Shown: in pieces, positions 13,701-23,623 of the stretch
Layout: each line of letters starts with the position of its first letter
Numbering within the stretch: position 1 is the first letter of the stretch
Origin: Ricinus communis
Lineage: Eukaryota; Streptophyta; Magnoliopsida; Malpighiales; Euphorbiaceae
Assembly (NCBI RefSeq): GCF_019578655.1
Contig: NC_063263.1
Span: 15,809,001-15,873,000 of the forward strand
Reading direction: 5' to 3'
Length of the DNA: 64,000 nt
The notes under the pieces: model-generated
Databases searched by the model: none
Told to the model about the DNA's origin: nothing
The model's input: only the letters and a program-made list of their open reading frames with translations
Program-made: the position numbers and the translations under genes

Positions 13701-13780
13701 AGCATCCAGAGGTGCAGCAACACGAAGATCAACTTAGGCGGCAATTTGGAGGTCAGATGATCCATGATTTTGTGGGTTGA
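7710..13780 (+). CDS. BLH8-like: BEL1-like TALE homeodomain transcription factor, BLH8/BLH10-like
   Basis: Four coding exons fit in frame: 7710-9302, 12034-12440, 12522-12582 (61 bp) and 13247-13780, giving 864 residues. All introns are GT-AG, and intron 1 is 2.7 kb. In order: a long Ser/Asn/His-rich N-terminus, a ZIBEL-like GLSLSLSS (about 330), the SKY region with [14 protein letters not shown] (about 415-445), the BELL domain split by intron 1 (about 517-600), and a TALE homeodomain (about 640-705) with the PYP loop and the helix-3 WFINAR motif spread over exons 2-4. Then come a Gln/His-rich tract and a C-terminal VSLTLGL. BEL1 proteins pair with KNOX proteins in the nucleus and control meristem, inflorescence and boundary development. 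The [17 protein letters not shown] stretch after the homeodomain suggests the BLH8 (POUND-FOOLISH)/BLH10 group. The protein is longer than the usual 550-750 residues, mainly through exon 1. The class call is firm; the exact orthologue is not. Confidence 0.93.
9303..12033 (+). other. Large first intron of the homeobox gene
   Basis: The donor GAG|GTTGGT and acceptor TCAAAAG|GTAAGC split the BELL domain at the usual EEV junction. The intron is 2.7 kb and T-rich, with no supported gene inside. If it is retained, the reading frame runs 19 more residues and stops at 9362, which would leave a protein without BELL and homeodomain. Confidence 0.85.
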
Positions 13781-15891
13781 TTTTATATGTTAATACCTAT
13801 CTTTTGAATGGGAAATTAGAAAAGTGAATAAGGGAGGGAGAAAGGCAAAAGAAAAAGAAAAGCTCCTATTTACCAATGTACATCTTGCATTGGCTAAGAA
13901 AGATCGATCTTTCGATACTTAATTGTCTTCAAGCTTTGGGTTTTTTGTGCATATATATTTCTTACTCATGCATGGTATGGTAGCACCAGATGTTTCTCTA
14001 TCAAGGGCTTGAACTTGAACGGCACACTACCAAAAAAAAAAACAAAAAACATCAGAGGCTTTTAAGTGTGGAATTTAGTGTAGGGAAAGGTTTTTGGTTA
14101 TGTACCAATTTCAGAAGATATTGGCTTATAAAAATACACCACAATCAGTGTAAATTAAGCTGTGTATTTTAAATTAAATGCCACATCTGTAACCAAGAAA
14201 AGCAACCAATGCAACATCCCATTTTATTGCTGCTAGCTTGCAAAACGAATCGTTTTAATGTTTTTGTTTTTTTTTCATTGCTCATCTTTTGTTGTTTCCT
14301 TTTAAATGTTGTGGTTGTAAGGCATCACTGATCAATTTTTCAAGTGCTTAAATTGTTTCAAATAAACCAGTCATGCCCCTTGAGATCATGAACTTCAAAT
14401 TTTGCAAGCAATAAAAAAATTTGTCTTATATTTAGTCATGTTCGAACTTAGGCTTGATTTTAATACCAAGTGCTTGTGTAAATTGGTAATCTAAATTAAA
14501 AAGAAATTAGTGGGTAATTTTTATTTCGAACGCCACTTCTTAAATTTAAATTTCATTCGTTGCAAATTCATTAGTAATATGGTGTTTTTTTTTAATTTCA
14601 TTTTATTTCTTAAAGCTGTAGTGAATCTTGCTGTACACCAAATAGCTTGATGAAATTAATTTAAAGTGTGCATTTGGACTATGCTAAGGGGAAATTACCT
14701 GAGTGATACTCTTGTTTAGTTACTTGTTAACACTGGTCGATGTTAACAAGAGTTTACCACAATTATAATAATTCTAAGAGATAATTGTTTATTATTGCAT
14801 TACCATCAATTTTTATACTATTTTTATTTTATTTTGGAAGAATCCATGAATTATTCTTGAAAAAAAGTCAACTTAAGAATATAGTTAGGCTGAGGAGGAC
14901 CAAAATGGCTAGTCATACCCGGCCCAAGTTTAACAAAATTAACCCTCCATTTAATATGGACTGGTGACCACAAATTCTCAGGCCATGCCTGGAAAGAGAC
15001 CATGCAGCAATTCATCAAAATGTCCTTCCCTGTCCTCAAAATGAAGATTTTTACAGAACGTAGATATAGTTACTAGACCAGTTATATCAGCATAATTAGA
15101 AAAAAGAAAAGAAAGAACAATAGCTAGCAGAATTCATTATAAGATTTACTGATGTAACTAAGAACATATATCTAATATATAATCAGACTCAGACGTGCTG
15201 AAATAAGTCTAAGAAAGAATTTGGCCGAATGCATTACCAAGAGCTTGTACGTACCACAGATTCAATTGAGCTTTCCATGAACTATTTATTTATTTAACTG
15301 AATGCATCATTTCTAGTTCACTTAGACGGGTGCAATTACAAGCCATAACTTGATCTATCCAAATTTCAGTTGAGTTAGATCTTATCGAACTAATAATTTT
15401 TGCATAATCCATTACTTTCAATATAAATATATATATATATAAACCGTCAGATGGTTATTACATATTTTAAGTACTTGCACAAATAGACCCAAATAGAATA
15501 TTACTTTATATTTTTAATTTTAAAATATATCATTATTTAACCATTGGATGTAAAATAGAATAAATCCACTTATGTTTACATGTATCTCTAAATTGAAGGA
15601 TTGAAAATAGGATGGCTGGTTGTATAGCTATTTGCAGACTTAAATAAGAATTTTCAAAATTATGTATCCAGATAACATAAAACCATTTATTTCTCCTAGT
15701 TATGCTCCCCACCACTGGGTAGTTCTTGGTTTCACCGTTGGTTGCTATGCGAAAAAAGAGCATTGTAACATATATAACAATACAACCATATATGCATGAA
15801 TTATCAGCAATACATTGCAAATCTAAAGACCTTTTTGGATGCTCCATCTTCATCGTCATCCTAATAATTTGTAATTTCTTGAAACATCGAG
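13781..15891. other. 3' UTR of the homeobox gene and intergenic DNA
   Basis: The first few hundred bases after the stop should contain the 3' UTR; AATAAA-like A-rich signals are plentiful and none is decisive. The rest is AT-rich. (TA)n near 15425 and TATATAA-type stretches near 15770 lie upstream of the next small gene. No further gene is supported. Confidence 0.5.
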
Positions 15892-16131
15892 ATGGCTGGA
15901 AAGAGATTTATTGGGATGGTGGTGATGGTTTTGTTGGTGGCCATGGCATGTGTGGAAGTTGGAGAAGGGAGGAAGCTGAGGAAGCTAAGCCACTGTGTCA
16001 GACAGTGCATTCCTACTTGCATGCTAATTGATGGAGCAGATAGTGATATTTGTAGAAGAAGCTGTGAAAATGCCTGCAGACCTTTCACAAGATTACCCAT
16101 TTTTGGTGCTCGTCGTCGTCGTCATCACTAG
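15892..16131 (+). CDS. Small secreted cysteine-rich peptide, CX3CX3C-X10-CX3CX3C
   Basis: A single 79-residue ORF. Residues 1-26 form a clear signal peptide (MAGKRF, a hydrophobic VMVLLVAMA core, VEVGEG end), followed by basic RKLRK. Six cysteines then form two CX3CX3C blocks separated by ten residues (about 34-64), and the tail ends in GARRRRHH. The two blocks are spaced like paired amphipathic helices linked by disulfides, recalling alpha-hairpinin antimicrobial peptides (CX3C-Xn-CX3C) but with one more cysteine per helix. It should be secreted to the apoplast or into a storage compartment; a defence or signalling role is inference. The start is the first ATG, in an A/G context (CGAGATGG). 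An out-of-frame 101-codon ORF at 15726-16031 overlaps and lacks such features. I cannot name the family. Confidence 0.75.
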   Translation: MAGKRFIGMVVMVLLVAMACVEVGEGRKLRKLSHCVRQCIPTCMLIDGADSDICRRSCENACRPFTRLPIFGARRRRHH

Positions 16132-17029
16132 CTTAGCTTTACCCCTTCTTCATCATACTTCATGATCGCGATCGACTTGCTTGCTGCTCTATTATATCTT
16201 CTGCCCATTGTTTTGTATTACTTTTTGTTTTGTAAATTATTGCCAATGGAACTGCATTATATATGTTCTTTGTAAAAAAACAAAGTAAACTTTACTCTAT
16301 TATAATATTAATAATTTATAAAATACATGTTTAGCTCTAGATATCCAACTCTCTTGGAATTTTCACAAGAAAGAAATAGATTCATTTGTACAGTAATAAA
16401 CTTTATTTACGTGATCTTGAGCAAAGTATTCTCTATATAATTTGCAGAACAAAACAAACACGAGGTGCTTTTACCATTGCAAAGAAATGAAAGAAGTTTC
16501 AGACATCCAAAATTGAAAAATATTTCTCAGAGTTTATTAAAAGTATAAACTGAACCGTTCTTAGTTTATTCGGGATTTCGCTCGTCACTATGTGTGATGA
16601 TGCCAAATCTTTCTTATTTGTGGCCCTTGTTAATGTATCATTAATTAAGCCTCTTTTTGATTTTCAATTAGTAAAAATATTTTAAGTAAAATATTTAGAT
16701 TCTTTTGAATTTTAAAACTATTTTTGATGAAAATAAATAAATGATTTTAAAAAAAAATATTGTGATAAAAACAGTTTTAAAAAAGAAAAATGTTAACATC
16801 TCAACTTGATTTGTCCAACTCTTGTTGACATGATATGAAATATAATGTTTTTACAAAATTATTTTATTAATTAAAAATATTCCAACAATTCTTTTTAACA
16901 CTAAATAATAATTTCAAAAACACCTTTCATCTATTTAGAGTTTCTTTATAGTATGGAAGTACAAGTCATTTGTTGGCCATTGGCTATTGTGATCTGAACT
17001 GGCTCAATGGGTTTCATGTGACAGCGAAG
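16132..17029. other. 3' region of the cysteine-rich peptide gene, then the left edge of the RIP duplication
   Basis: The bases after the stop hold T/A-rich 3' UTR-like DNA. From about 16,880 the sequence begins to match 30,235 onward (for example AAGTCATTTGTTGGCCATTG, with flanking similarity). This marks the edge of the segmental duplication that carries the RIP genes. No gene is seen. Confidence 0.55.
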
Positions 17030-17650
17030 CCCTTTTGCCATTGATAATTCCAGGAAATTATTGACTACTGCCAGAGTCAATTAAAACATGGAGAGTTCAT
17101 TTCTTGTGAGTGCCAACGATTCTCATGGTTGGATGAGCCATATCAGCTAATCCTCCCATAGCATGGAATGAAATCTTTAGAGAAGATTGAGTTGGATCCT
17201 CTAATTCCCAGGACAGGTTTCATCTCTAGATTCACCATTTTCTGCTGGGAAATCTGGCATCATGATCATGTGCAACTGTTTTTTCTTACATTGATGTCCC
17301 GAAAAGAACTTCTCATCATACCAAATACACAAGTTCTTGGCTCTTTTTTTGACTTATTTCTTCGTATGTAAGGCGTCTGGTTCTAGGTTGCTATGATTTA
17401 TTGTCAATTGAAAGGAAGCCTTGAACACTTTTCTCTAGACAAAGACCCTTCTCTAGTTATCGGCCTGATCTTGTTCTGGGTCTCCTGCGGCACCAAGACC
17501 AAAGAGGAAAGGAGAGGCATCCTACAAACAATGGGGCGGTGGTTATCGGGATTTTTGGTTGAAAGTCAATTTCCCTTCATAGACACCCAAAAAAATCGGA
17601 GCTACTCCTTCCCATCCCAGAAATAATTGAAAGAGAGTTATTTGGAAGAG
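17030..17650 (-). mobile_element. Ty3/gypsy gag-protease relic
   Basis: The minus strand, read across frames, shows a gag-linker/zinc-knuckle-like stretch (DEKFFSGHQCKKKQL, about 17,240-17,300) and then a protease-like stretch ending LHVLIDSGSS (about 17,050-17,130), typical of Ty3/gypsy polyproteins. Several in-frame stops and shifts show that it is dead. No LTRs were found. It is missing from the paralogous place near 30,540, so it entered after, or was lost from only one side of, the duplication. The plus-strand ORFs at 17,168-17,626 are shadows. Confidence 0.65.
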
Positions 17651-18026
17651 TAGTTCTGGTTGTAAGAAATGGTGATATTTTTTGGCTCCATGTGTTCATG
17701 CAGAAGTGGTCTGTTTGAGTAAGATTTATAGAATTTAGTGGCATTAAGAGATGATTCTTGCATTCTGGCTAAAGCATAAGCCTATTGCAAGATCCATAGA
17801 ATGAGAGCTGTAGCTGTGGTAGCAAACACAATTTAATTCGATATGATAGAAGTTTTAACCGTAAAAAGGCAGAGAAATGAGTGAGGATAGATTATAAAAA
17901 TTTGAGTTTGAGGGTTTGGCTTATTATCTGTTTTGTTTTTTGAGCTTGTTGTTTTATTTGAGATTTTTTTTTTATTCTTAATATATAAGATTGAAGTAAG
18001 AAATTTTGGGCATAGGATAATTAATT
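17651..18026. other. Non-coding segment between gypsy relic and MITE
   Basis: No gene is seen. From about 17,940 it matches the right RIP copy near 30,580 (TTTGAGATTTTCTTTT-like, then GAAACTTTGGGCATAGG). Confidence 0.55.
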
Positions 18027-18361
18027 GGCCAAATGCATATTTATATATCTGAAATTTGATCATTTAGTCAGTTTAATATTCTAACTTTCGATTTAACCTA
18101 ACAGATACTTAAATTAATATTTTTATAATATTTTAACATTTTTAATATATATTTTCATTCAATATGTGTATATTTATTGTATAAAGATATTTAAATATTA
18201 CTAAAATATAAAGTCCAGATGTATGTTAGATTAAATTAAAAGCTAAATGTGTTTAGATATTAAAAAAAGTAAAATTTAGGTGTCTAATACATTAAATCGG
18301 AAGTTAAAATGTTAAACCGACTAATTGATACAAATTCAGAAATATAAATATGTACTTGGCC
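18027..18361. mobile_element. 335-bp MITE, Mutator-like, with perfect 10-bp target duplication
   Basis: Inverted terminal repeats of roughly 80 bp start GGCCAAATGCATATTTATAT on the left and, read from the right end, GGCCAAGTACATATTTATAT. The element is flanked by ATAATTAATT on both sides (18,017-18,026 and 18,362-18,371). A 9-10 bp target duplication and long inverted repeats fit a Mutator-like MITE. No coding potential. The paralogous site near 30,645 has AAATTAATT once and no element, an apparent empty site. Confidence 0.85.
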
Positions 18362-18371
18362 ATAATTAATT

Positions 18372-19070
18372 ACACATTAAAATCAAAAAATTAAAATATT
18401 TATCTATATTTTTTACTTACATTTTATTTATCAAAAGATTTCAATGAGCTAATTTATAGTATATGGGTAGAATTAAATGAGAGACCTACAACCAGAAAAA
18501 TGGAAGAACATATGATCATGTTGTTACCATCTCAACAGAGGAAGACGAGTGGCTAGCTAGCTTCACTAGAACCTTAAACATCAGGAAATTGCCAAAATTG
18601 CTGAACAAATCAACCCACTTGTGAATTTCTAAATGCCCTGTTCCGATTAATGAGAAAGCTTATCAAACTAATAAAGGGTGGTTTTTATCATCATCCAATT
18701 GAGTTAATAATTGCTGTTTATTTATCATACATTCGGAAATTTTTAGCAAATACGACAATAACACAGAAATAAACTTTTTTTTTTTTTTGATAAATATACT
18801 TTCTTTTATTATTAGAACAATCCAGGAAAAACATAACTTGTATGTGCCGAACTAAATCCAAGGACCAGTAAAGATCCGCCCATAATACCCGACCAAATTC
18901 AAGCTAAGTGAAAAGCCCTGGAGAAAGACAGATTACAACCACCAAATATCAAGAGAGTAAAGACCAACAAGAAATAATACACACAACACAATATTATGCA
19001 GTTACTATTTGGACAACAATAATTTGATGTCCTTTATTGAAATACTGCGATTATCACACAACACAAGTAA
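18372..19070. other. 3' flank of the left RIP gene
   Basis: This matches 30,690-31,150 downstream of the right RIP gene. It contains likely 3' UTR and polyadenylation signals for the minus-strand gene and a stretch (18,790-19,000) absent from the right copy. No other gene is seen. Confidence 0.5.
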
Positions 19071-19883
19071 TTAATCCAACATTGACAGCAGCTGGATGAA
19101 GTCTTCATTGTTTGGCCAAAACATTGGTTCTCCACGAATTGATTCCTTGGCAAGCAAGAGTCCCATCATAGGTTGTACTTCTGCAACAGTGGATACATTG
19201 TACGTTTTATAATTTTCATCTTGCAATGCTATTTTGGTAGAAAATTTTTCGCGTTTAGCTGTCTGAATGGCAATGGAAAGGGCACCCCAATTGTTCTCAA
19301 GGCTGAGTAAGTCACCTTTAGGATAAAGGTCTTCATTAAATTTTTCAACCAATTTTTTCTCGATATATTTAAATCGTGCAGCTTCTGAAATCATTTGAAT
19401 GACAACCAGAAGATTAGAGGCGATATCAGTGGTTGAAGGAGAGGAAACGTACTTAATCAGTTGAAAGATGGCATTGTTTAACTGTGAGATTCCCAATGGC
19501 ACTTTCTCTCTATTTGCTCCGGCATTGAACAGATCTTGGTAGCTACCCCCATATGGAAGTCTGGCTTTTGTTGTCCCGTTGAAAAGTTTAGATTCATATA
19601 TATCCTCAGCAATATCTTTAAAGAAGTAGGATTTTTTTCCAACTTGGAAACCAAGAACATAAGCATTGATGACATCTAATGCTATTGTGATGGTGGATTT
19701 TGAGCTTTTGAGTATCAGCAGAACAAACCTTTTGCTACTAGTGACGGACAATTTGGTAGGCAACACTGGTATCGAATGGCTCGCACTACTTTTCAATGTC
19801 CCACGTAATTTTTTCAGGAAGTCTGTGTATTTGTTGGCATCGTAACTACCTGCGTCAAAACTCTCTGCATGATAGCTGCCCAT
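19071..19883 (-). CDS. Type 1-like ribosome-inactivating protein (rRNA N-glycosylase), left copy
   Basis: An intact 270-residue single-exon ORF covering one RIP A-chain-like domain. Family members remove one adenine from the sarcin-ricin loop of large-subunit rRNA. The expected active-site residues are present: Tyr75 (NAYVLGF), Tyr115 (GGSYQDL), Glu167 and Arg170 within SEAAR, and Trp199 (ENNWGAL). There is no lectin B chain after it, so it is a one-chain form. No hydrophobic signal peptide precedes the domain, which is unusual: most plant RIPs enter the secretory pathway. An acceptor (TGACAG|G) sits 25 bp before the ATG, so the leader is spliced. A further exon (20,377-20,470) may extend the N-terminus. 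The right copy at 31,153-31,968 is about 89% identical (29 differences counted by eye). Activity and toxicity are not shown by sequence. Confidence 0.9.
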   Translation of the reverse strand: MGSYHAESFDAGSYDANKYTDFLKKLRGTLKSSASHSIPVLPTKLSVTSSKRFVLLILKSSKSTITIALDVINAYVLGFQVGKKSYFFKDIAEDIYESKLFNGTTKARLPYGGSYQDLFNAGANREKVPLGISQLNNAIFQLIKYVSSPSTTDIASNLLVVIQMISEAARFKYIEKKLVEKFNEDLYPKGDLLSLENNWGALSIAIQTAKREKFSTKIALQDENYKTYNVSTVAEVQPMMGLLLAKESIRGEPMFWPNNEDFIQLLSMLD

Positions 19884-20376
19884 TTTCGTTTCAAAGTCTT
19901 CTACGAACCTGTCAGAACATGAAAAGGAAAGAAATTTGAATTGGTAAATTTAAATTTTGGTTTGTAATCAAATTGATACTAGTTATTTCTATAAAAAAAA
20001 TTGGACACAATTAAACAAATATAAGAAAAAATAATTTAGTTTTAGGATTTATAATAATAATTATGTATCCAATTACTTATTAAGTTAATGATATTAGCCA
20101 TATGTGTCATTAATGATAGAAATATCTTTAAAGTATTTATTTTCAAATGCCACATTATCTAATTAAATGTATCTGAAAAATTCATCAAAATTATTAAAAT
20201 TAAAATATATTAATATTTTAGTTATAGATTAAAAGTTTGATATCTCTTTATTATAAAGACTTTTCATGTAATTTATTATTTAAATATGCAAAAAATTATA
20301 TTAGTGTTATTAAAATTATATTTTAATATTTTTAAATTAAAAATTTAATATTTTTTATTATGGTCTTAAAACTTAC

Positions 20377-20470
20377 TCGGATTTATTGGCATCAGAACTG
20401 CCCGCATCAAAACTCTCCACACTCTCCACAGAATAGCTGTCCATTTTCTTTTCCAAAGTCTTCTACGCAC
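20377..20470 (-). other. Possible alternative first coding exon of the left RIP gene (partial duplicate)
   Basis: A 94-bp segment resembles the 5' end of the RIP coding exon, including the acceptor, the AGAAGACTTTG leader and an ATG at 20,444 followed by MDSYSVESVESFDAGS. It ends in a strong donor (GA|GTAAGT), 22 codons plus two bases after the ATG. Splicing to the acceptor at 19,908 would keep frame through the 19,883 ATG and add about 32 residues; skipping it gives the 270-residue form. The right RIP gene has only one such segment, and its intron resembles the DNA upstream of this one, so this segment is probably the ancestral position and the 19.9-kb start region the duplicate, or the reverse. 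Confidence 0.5.
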
Positions 20471-20727
20471 CTGTCAAAGCATAAAAAGAAAAAAATGAAT
20501 TGAGTGCCTTCCGGAGTAACTCTAAATATGCTGCAAGAACGATATCTCTTATTGAAAACCTCTACAAGAATAACTCTGGATATGCAGCAGCGAGAATGAT
20601 ATCTATTAAAACCTTCGATGAACAACAATGGAACCTTCACATTAAGCTATTAAGGGTATGAATGTAACAGCTACAAAATGAAAATTTGCAAACAAAAATG
20701 AATGTGATAAAATGTAAGCTTCTGATT

Positions 20728-20733
20728 ACTTAC
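20728..20733 (-). other. Leader-intron donor of the left RIP gene
   Basis: GTAAGT on the minus strand, matching the donor at 32,232-32,237 in the right copy. It ends the untranslated first exon, which starts near the TATA box about 60 bp upstream. Confidence 0.65.
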
Positions 20734-20788
20734 AGACAGAGCAGATGAGGAGTGGAGCAAGAGATGGTTGTTTAGCATCCACAGTCGT

Positions 20789-20803
20789 CCCCTTTTATAG
20801 GGG
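20789..20803 (-). promoter_or_regulatory. TATA box of the left RIP gene, inside an inverted repeat
   Basis: On the coding strand CCCCTATAAAAGGGG contains CTATAAAAGG. The five outer bases on each side are complementary, so the TATA element sits inside a short palindrome. The identical 15-mer occurs at 32,293-32,307 before the other RIP gene, the same distance upstream of its leader donor. Core promoter function is likely from position and conservation. Confidence 0.75.
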
Positions 20804-21892
20804 AATGGGCACAAGGTTATTTTCTATCTTTTATTTTATTTTATTTTATTTCATTTTATTTCATTTCGTCATCTTGCAATTGATTTATATTAATTAAAAA
20901 AAAAAAAAGTGCTTCGTCACCTGTTAAATTTGGTCCAACAACATTGGCCTTAACATTATTTTCACATTATCCAGTATGAAGGGAATATGCAAAGGTTACT
21001 TGAGAGGTCAAGTCATTATTTTATAAATTAAATATTGTTAATCTTATAAAGATGACAATCATTTATAGCCGACTCTTATATAATTAATATATTTAGTAAA
21101 TTAAAAAATATTTAATAAATATTAGAAATATTAATTTATTAAATATATAATTATCTAGAATTTAAAATTGGTATTTACCACTATAGGCAAAATATAATGC
21201 ATTATATAGGTTTAAAACTAATAAGTAATCAGATTTATTTTTAAGTCAATTAAAATAAAACTTTTTCTACTTGCTCTTGTTCCAAGTCTTTTTAAAATAA
21301 ATCCTCTAATAATTAATAATTATCAAAATTTATTAATTATTGATTAATAGAATTATCCAATGTTAAATTAAGTTGATTTCTCCACAATTTAAATATTATA
21401 TATAAGAGTGTTTACTCTATATTTTTAAATTGTAAAAAGGGGTTGGAGGCACCACACATGAAAGCTAAATTATTATATTTTTTTTTTCTTAAACATCAAC
21501 TTGACTTTTGGAAAAACTTGTTTTCACAAGGCAACACACAAAAAGTCCATGACCGAAGGGTTTTGACTTTTCATAACAGGTCTAAATAAAAATATCGGAA
21601 TTATCAACTTTAAATCCATACCACTGGCATGAGGAAGTAATTAAGTTTTGGATTTTAGAATAAACAATGGTAGGTAAGATGACTTGGGGAAATATGGATT
21701 AAAGCTGTATCCTTACTGAATGAGATTCAAGCCAAACGACGTAGCCACTAAAAAATAGTAGTTGAAATGCTGTATCTCTCTAGAAGATAAACAAATCATA
21801 ATGTTTAAGGATAATTCATAAATATAGACTCAAAGAAGATAGCAAGTTGATTTTTTTCTTTTAATTTATCTGTTTTGCAGTTAGCTAAAGGA
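20804..21892. other. Upstream region of the left RIP gene
   Basis: This matches the right copy at 32,308-32,510 and again at 32,535-32,640, with an AT-rich insertion at about 21,020-21,485 that the right copy lacks. ATTTTATTTT-type repeats lie at 20,830-20,870. No gene is seen. Confidence 0.5.
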
Positions 21893-22495
21893 TAGGAATG
21901 ACAGTATGCGTAAGATTTTTCGTCCGTTAAGATATATGTATTCGAATTTGTCCTAAATTTATTTAAATTTTTTTCTTATATTTCTTAAGTAGAAATATAT
22001 GTATACTATCTGAATTTTTACAAACCAGTTCAATATATAATTTTTAAAATAAATTTTACAGATGTTTAAATGGATAGCATGTATCCTACCAGTTAGAGTA
22101 AGTAAATAAGTATCTATTTATAATAATTAAATTCTAAAATAAATTAACAAATATTAATAGAAAGAAAAATTGAAAATAAAATAATAAAATGACAAAATCT
22201 AAACTAATCAAATCCAAAATTAAAAGTTCAATATATTGATGTAATCTAAACATAAATTCATTATATTTAAAATAATATTACAAATCATCAAACAAAAATT
22301 AGATGTAATATCTAATATTTTAAAAATTATATAATCGGTTTCAGATTGTGGGTATCTGATGGATTGAACCTGAACTTGACTTGAATCTGACATAAATATT
22401 AAAATTTAAAACTAAACCAGTTCCAAATCCAATTGCAATCTATTAAGATTCGGGTAGGGAAGACATTGAAAAAACTTGCCCCGCTACTATCTCTA
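21893..22495. mobile_element. hAT-like non-autonomous element
   Basis: Left end TAGGAATGACAGTATGCGTA and right end (read inward) TAGAGATAGTAGCGGGGCAA are imperfect inverted repeats of the GGATGGCAACGGG type seen in many plant hAT MITEs. Flanking 8-mers CTAAAGGA (21,885-21,892) and TTAAAGGC (22,496-22,503) agree at six inner positions, as expected of an aged 8-bp target duplication. No coding potential. Confidence 0.5.
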
Positions 22496-23623
22496 TTAAA
22501 GGCTATTATGTTGGTATAGTCAGCCTTTTATTTGAAATAATTATTATTATCCATTTTCTAAGGAAAAAATTGTGTTCATTTGACGCTAAAATACAAAAGA
22601 TAAAATAAAGGTCTTTCTCTCATAAAAGAAAAACTATAATCTTCAATTCTACCAAATTACATGATAGTGCTTTTTTTAACTTTTAGTTCTATATTGTTAT
22701 TAAATTGCTGAAGGATATAAATAAAACAAGTAAGATCACTTACTTCTTAATAAAATTATTAGTTGTGTTTCATTCAATACTAAGTTACAATGCAAATCAC
22801 TAGAATATATACTTCTAATTCACAACCTAAAATCCTTGTTATATTGATCACACTCATTTGAGAAAATTCTTCTTAGAGTTGAGAGAGTATAATTAAAAAT
22901 AAAGAAGTTTAAAAACACTAAAACTAACATAACAAACTATCTTTTTGTCTTTTAAGAAATCAAATAATTGAAATAAAAAGCGAACTCGAAACCCAAGAAA
23001 ATACTAAATAGAAAAAGAATTATGACACGACTCAAATAACAGATAAGACAAAATAGTAAAGAACTGAACTCGTAAGGAACATGAGAGAATAACTGCAAAA
23101 TCAAGCACAGCCCAACAAGCACTTGCATGAAAAAAGAACATGGAAGAATAAGAAAGAAAAATCTACTAACCTGAGAAAGGAGCGGTTCTGGAATGCTGCT
23201 GGTTAAAATGGTGAAATTTGTTGTTTGAAAGAGAACAAGAACCAGAATTAAATTGGAGGAGGAGTAGGAAAATAGGAAGGGTAAATGGGTAGTTGATGCT
23301 TATTATATACAGAAAAAGAAGGGAAAGAAAAAGAAAAAGGAAAAGAAAAAAAAAATTGCCCTTATATGAAGATGAGATGAGTTAGTACGAAAAAGAAAAA
23401 ATAAACAGAAAAAAGAAGTGGCGAAAGAGAAGTGAAAGTGACAATCATTAATTTTTTATGAAACATAAAAAGAAAGACAGATGCAACCTTTTTCACATTG
23501 ATGAGAGTTAGAAGGTAGCAGGTTTAGTATCATGGAAGTGGTCACATTTTTCTTACTGCCCTGCAATCTTTAATTGACTGGACTTATTACACTGAAAGAC
23601 ATCTTCCTCTTGAATGAACTTTG
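22496..23623. other. AT-rich intergenic DNA before the copia element
   Basis: A/G-rich stretches (for example 23,300-23,480) but no supported ORF, and no match to the right RIP copy. Nothing further is seen. Confidence 0.5.

Larger units (their letters stand above)
16880..21580. repeat. Left copy of the RIP-locus segmental duplication
   Basis: Blocks at 16,880-17,000, 17,940-18,026, 18,372-21,020 and 21,485-21,580 align in the same order with 30,235-32,640. Insertions specific to the left copy are a gypsy relic (about 17,030-17,650 with flanks to about 17,930), a MITE (18,027-18,361), an extra 5' coding repeat (about 19.9-20.47 kb) and about 465 bp of AT-rich DNA at 21,020-21,485. Alignment was by eye; edges are good to about 50 bp. 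Confidence 0.75.

Noticed and set aside
15726..16031. 101-codon plus-strand ORF overlapping the cysteine-rich peptide
   Set aside because: No signal peptide or conserved pattern; the overlapping 79-residue frame has both.
17168..17626. Plus-strand ORFs of 67 and 77 codons
   Set aside because: Shadows of a gypsy gag-protease relic on the minus strand.
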